A DNA stretch of 28,150 nt from Rhodanobacteraceae bacterium. Lineage in GTDB: Bacteria; Pseudomonadota; Gammaproteobacteria; Xanthomonadales; SZUA-5. The stretch is taken from contig JADKFD010000078.1 in the NCBI GenBank assembly GCA_016717705.1, positions 1-28,150 on the forward strand, given 5' to 3'. The notes beneath the pieces were generated by a model, which worked only from the letters and a program-made list of their open reading frames with translations, was not told the origin of the DNA and ran no database searches. The first letter of the stretch is position 1. Every line of letters starts with the position of its first letter. Both the position numbers and the translations under genes were made by a program. Below are positions 25,296-28,150 of the stretch, piece by piece.

Positions 25296-27098
25296 CTACT
25301 CGTAGCCGTTCCTGAAGATCAGATCGACGGCCGCGCCCACCGTGTACACCTCGCCGGTGGTGAAGCTGCCGTTGCCGGCGCCGACGCCTCCCAGCGGCAC
25401 GCCGCTGCTGTTGACGATGCTGTCGTTGTCGATCAGATCCAGGCGCACGGTGCCGGTGCCGGTGCCGACATTGACGCTGACGGTGTAGCTGCTGCCGCTG
25501 CCGGTGATGCCAGTGATCGAGGCGCCGATGACGCCGGTGTTGGTCAGGGCGAAATCGGTGATGTCGACACCGGTGACGCTCGCGCTGAAGGTGACGGTGT
25601 AGTTGACGATGCTGCCGGGCGCCGCCGGATTGGCGCTGGCACGCACGATCGACACCACGGTCGGCGGCACCACCGGCTCGGTCTGCACTTCGAAGGCGCC
25701 GATATCGGTGCCGTCGCCGCCAACGGCGTTGGCAGGCGACAGATCGATGCTGCGCGCGAAGCCGACGCCACGCTGGTCGAGGAAGCCGCCGGTGCGAATG
25801 CCACCATCGATGGCCGCGCTGCCGGCCTGCAGGGCGTAGGTGCGCGTCCCGCCGCCGTTGTACTGGAGCAAGCCCAACTGCGGATTGACATTGGTGCGGT
25901 CGGTCGCCAGGCCCAACAGGGTCTCTGGGGTGTTGCTCAGGTTGTAGCCACGCGAGTTGACGTTGCCCGGCCCGGTGCCGGTGACCAGCACCAGATTGCC
26001 GCCGGTATTGTTGGCGAGCAGAGTGTTCTGCAGGCTGGTCACCGTGGTCGACGTGGCGGCCGCCGAGGCGGTGCGGATACCGCCGCCGCCAGCGCCGCCA
26101 TTACCGGCGATGGTGCTGGATGACACCTCCAGCAGACTGCCACTGGTGGTCGCGCCAAAGCCCGCATGGGCAATGCCGCCGCCGAAGCCGTTGCCGTTGG
26201 TGGCGTTGCTGCCAATGGTGCTGCCGCGCACGATCAGGCGGTGATTGTTGCCCTGGAAGTAGATGCCACCGCCCTGGGTGCCGGCGACGTTGGCGGTGAT
26301 GGCGCTATCGCTGATGACACCATCGCCATTCGCCAACGAGAGGCCGGCCCCGATGCCTGACTGGTTGCCAGCGATTTCGACCTCGGTCAGGTGCAATTCG
26401 GCGGTAAACGCATCGATGGCGCCGCCGAAGTTGTCGCCGCCGTTGCTGCCGTCGTCCAGTCCATTGGTGAAACCCAGCCCGGTGATGCCGATTTGCACTG
26501 GCTGGAAGACATCGAACAGGCCGAAGGCCGGTGCCCCGACGGCGCGGGTGATGGTCAGCAGTTGCGCGTTGGGGCCGTCGAAATTCATGTGGCCGGTGGG
26601 CTGCGGCAGTTTGCTGCTCAAGTTGAGGATGAGGATGCCGGGCAAGCCAAAATTGAACAGCACATCGTCGGTGCCCGGACCATTGGCATTGGCGTCGAGG
26701 ATCGCCTGGCGCAGGCTGCCGGGGCCGCTGTCGACCAATTGAGTGACGATGATCGCCTGCGCCTCCACCGCGCCGATATCGGCGTTGTTGCCGCCGGTCG
26801 CGGCGCCGATCGTCCCGATATCGACGATGCCATTCAGGCCGCGCTGATCGCGGCCATAGCGCAGGCCCTGGTCCAGCGCCGGGCTGCCGGCCAGCGGCAT
26901 CTGCGTCGGCACCTGGCCGGAATGGATGGCCAGCGGGCTGAGTTTCGGGTCGAGCGGGTTGGCGCTGGTGCCCGTCTGGTCGCCGGGTTGCGTGAATACC
27001 GTGATCCCCCCGGGATAGCCGATCAGATTGTATCCACGGGATATCAGGCTGCCGTCGACGTCGACGTTGGCATTCTTCGCAATGATGCTGTTGCGCAC
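25296..27098 (-). CDS. Beta-helix / choice-of-anchor-Q surface protein, C-terminal part after a frameshift
   Basis: This 600-residue frame is the downstream part of the gene that continues at 27044-28150; sequence in the same frame runs up to about 27200. It contains repeated right-handed beta-helix segments rich in Gly, Asn and Thr, and choice-of-anchor-Q blocks: GSPALDQGLRYGRDQRG, GGNNADIGAVEAQ and DQRGVGFARSIDLSP followed by DIGAFEVQ. Near the C-terminus is an Ig-like domain (SIVNYTVTFSASVTGVDITD, SGSSYTVSVNVGTGTGTVRL). The protein ends in VDLIFRNGYE. Such proteins are exported and surface-attached or secreted, often as adhesins. The ORF start at GTG 27098 is only formal. Function is inferred from fold only. 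Confidence 0.75.
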   Translation of the reverse strand: MRNSIIAKNANVDVDGSLISRGYNLIGYPGGITVFTQPGDQTGTSANPLDPKLSPLAIHSGQVPTQMPLAGSPALDQGLRYGRDQRGLNGIVDIGTIGAATGGNNADIGAVEAQAIIVTQLVDSGPGSLRQAILDANANGPGTDDVLFNFGLPGILILNLSSKLPQPTGHMNFDGPNAQLLTITRAVGAPAFGLFDVFQPVQIGITGLGFTNGLDDGSNGGDNFGGAIDAFTAELHLTEVEIAGNQSGIGAGLSLANGDGVISDSAITANVAGTQGGGIYFQGNNHRLIVRGSTIGSNATNGNGFGGGIAHAGFGATTSGSLLEVSSSTIAGNGGAGGGGIRTASAAATSTTVTSLQNTLLANNTGGNLVLVTGTGPGNVNSRGYNLSNTPETLLGLATDRTNVNPQLGLLQYNGGGTRTYALQAGSAAIDGGIRTGGFLDQRGVGFARSIDLSPANAVGGDGTDIGAFEVQTEPVVPPTVVSIVRASANPAAPGSIVNYTVTFSASVTGVDITDFALTNTGVIGASITGITGSGSSYTVSVNVGTGTGTVRLDLIDNDSIVNSSGVPLGGVGAGNGSFTTGEVYTVGAAVDLIFRNGYE

Positions 27099-28150
27099 TG
27101 AGACTCCGACGCTACCGCCACTGATGCCGGTCTCGAAGTTGCCACGGTTACCGGTGACCGTGCAGCTGTCGATCTCACCGCGAGCGGCCTGAAACCGAGC
27201 GTCGCAAAGGACAACGACAGGTTGCCGCTGAACGTGGAGCCCGCGGCAACCAGAATGGACCCGACCCCGCTGGAGATGCCCGCACCATCGGCTGCTTGGT
27301 TGTTCATGAACGTGCTGTTTCGCACCACCAGCATGGCGTCGTCGCGGTTGCGAATGGCGCCGCCAAAGCCCGCGACCACATGGTTACGCAGTACGGCGGT
27401 CGATGACGCTGAAATGCGAGCCTCGGCGTTCAGGGCGCCACCGCCTTCGCCGCTGTTCGGCTCCCCCACCCCATTGCCCTCGGTCAGCGTCAGCCCGGAA
27501 ATACCGACGCGCCGATTGGCTTGCACGGCCATCACCCGGCTTTGCCGGTTGCCCGAAATCGTCAGCCGCTGCGCGCCCGGCCCGTGGATGGCGAGGTTGC
27601 GATCGATGCTGAGCTGGCCGCTGGTCAGCGTGATCGTCGCCGGCGCCACGGTCAGCAGCGGATCGAACCAGATATCGCTGACTGCAGGGGCCACCGGCGC
27701 GTCGGCGATCGCCTGACGCAAGCTTCCCGCGCCGGCATCCAAGGTATTGATGACCACCTGCGGCGCCACTTCGACGGCACCGATATCGGCATTGTTGCCG
27801 CCGGTAGCCGGCGCGATGCTGGTCAGATCAACCGCACGCGTCACACCGCGGGCATCGCTGCCGATCGCCTGGCCCTTGTCGAGCAGCGGACTGCCTTGCA
27901 GCGGCGCGTGCACCGGCACCGTGCCGCCGTTATGGCTCAAGGGGCCGAGTTTGGGATCGAGCGGGCTGGCGACCGTGCCGGTCTGGTCGCCGGGCTGGGT
28001 GAACACGGTGACGGCGCCGGGGTTGCCGATCAGGTTGTGGCCCAGGGAGGCGAAGTTGCCGGCAAAACCGGCGGTTCCCAGATCCAGGCCGTCATTGTCG
28101 GCGACCACGGTGTTTTGCAGTGTCACTGTCGTTTGGATGGAAGTCACGAC
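27044..28150 (-). CDS. Beta-helix / choice-of-anchor-Q surface protein, upstream part, partial
   Basis: This frame is open to the window edge, so the N-terminus and signal peptide are missing. It carries an earlier copy of the same module: HNLIGNPGAVTVFTQPGDQT, SPLDPKLGPLSHNGGTVP, GSPLLDKGQAIGSDARG, GGNNADIGAVEVAPQVV and GAGSLRQAIADAP. Beta-helix rungs follow (ALNAEARISASSTAVLRNHV, RNSTFMNNQAADGAGISSG). Sense is lost after GNLSLSF near 27205, while the other frame picks up with ARFQAARGEIDSCTVTGNRG. This indicates a single indel around 27200; residues after that point in this frame are not real. Together with 25296-27098 it is one gene. Confidence 0.7.
   Translation of the reverse strand, partial: VVTSIQTTVTLQNTVVADNDGLDLGTAGFAGNFASLGHNLIGNPGAVTVFTQPGDQTGTVASPLDPKLGPLSHNGGTVPVHAPLQGSPLLDKGQAIGSDARGVTRAVDLTSIAPATGGNNADIGAVEVAPQVVINTLDAGAGSLRQAIADAPVAPAVSDIWFDPLLTVAPATITLTSGQLSIDRNLAIHGPGAQRLTISGNRQSRVMAVQANRRVGISGLTLTEGNGVGEPNSGEGGGALNAEARISASSTAVLRNHVVAGFGGAIRNRDDAMLVVRNSTFMNNQAADGAGISSGVGSILVAAGSTFSGNLSLSFATLGFRPLAVRSTAARSPVTVATSRPASVAVASESQCATASLRRMPTSTSTAA

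Overview
The window is a GC-rich proteobacterial segment. It most resembles Gammaproteobacteria of the Xanthomonadales/Lysobacterales (Rhodanobacteraceae-like). This placement is an inference from codon and GC character, from short palindromic repeats of the GTAGGAGCGCGC and GTGGGAGCGGGTTTACC type, and from secreted proteins ending in an aromatic-x-x-G-[FY]-E tail. No rRNA, tRNA, IS element or CRISPR array was seen.

Layout. (1) Positions 1-4237, minus strand: a tightly coupled surface-polysaccharide-type operon. It encodes a DPM1/GtrB-like membrane glycosyltransferase, a glutamine-hydrolysing asparagine synthetase and two SAM methyltransferases, the last cut by the window edge. (2) Positions 4455-17643: a [NiFe]-hydrogenase island. 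A minus-strand pair (small cytochrome c, HupE) diverges from a plus-strand block. The plus block holds an FNR-like regulator; an E. coli Hyd-2-like (group 1c) hydrogenase in the order hybO-hybA-hybB-hybC-hybD; a HypC/HybG chaperone; hybE; then hypA, a HupK-like gene, hypB and hypF. hypD and hypE are not in the window. (3) Positions 17643-18851: a decayed secreted-protein gene with several frame changes. (4) Positions 18861-22845, minus strand: aconitase A, a DUF2237 protein and a spermidine-synthase-like protein, joined by 4-base overlaps. (5) Positions 23300-24962: a membrane diguanylate cyclase broken by two frameshifts. (6) Positions 25296-28150, minus strand: a very repetitive beta-helix / choice-of-anchor-Q surface protein, cut by the window edge and interrupted by one frameshift.

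How it works together. HybO/HybC would oxidise H2 in the periplasm and pass electrons through HybA/HybB to quinone. HybD trims HybC, HybE and the HypC-like protein escort the precursors, HypA/HypB insert nickel, HypF starts CN-ligand synthesis, and HupE probably brings in metal. The strongest regulatory signal is a 23-bp segment present in inverted orientation at 5619-5641 (upstream of cytochrome c-hupE) and 6533-6555 (upstream of hybO). It carries an FNR/FixK-type palindrome at the spacing expected for class II activation, and the FNR-like regulator is encoded between the two copies.

Oddities most worth checking: an apparent deletion fusing the end of hybA to the start of hybB; a cytochrome c with Lys where the axial Met should be; REP elements that supply the C-termini of aconitase and HypB; and a cluster of frameshifts outside the hydrogenase core, which could be decay or consensus errors.
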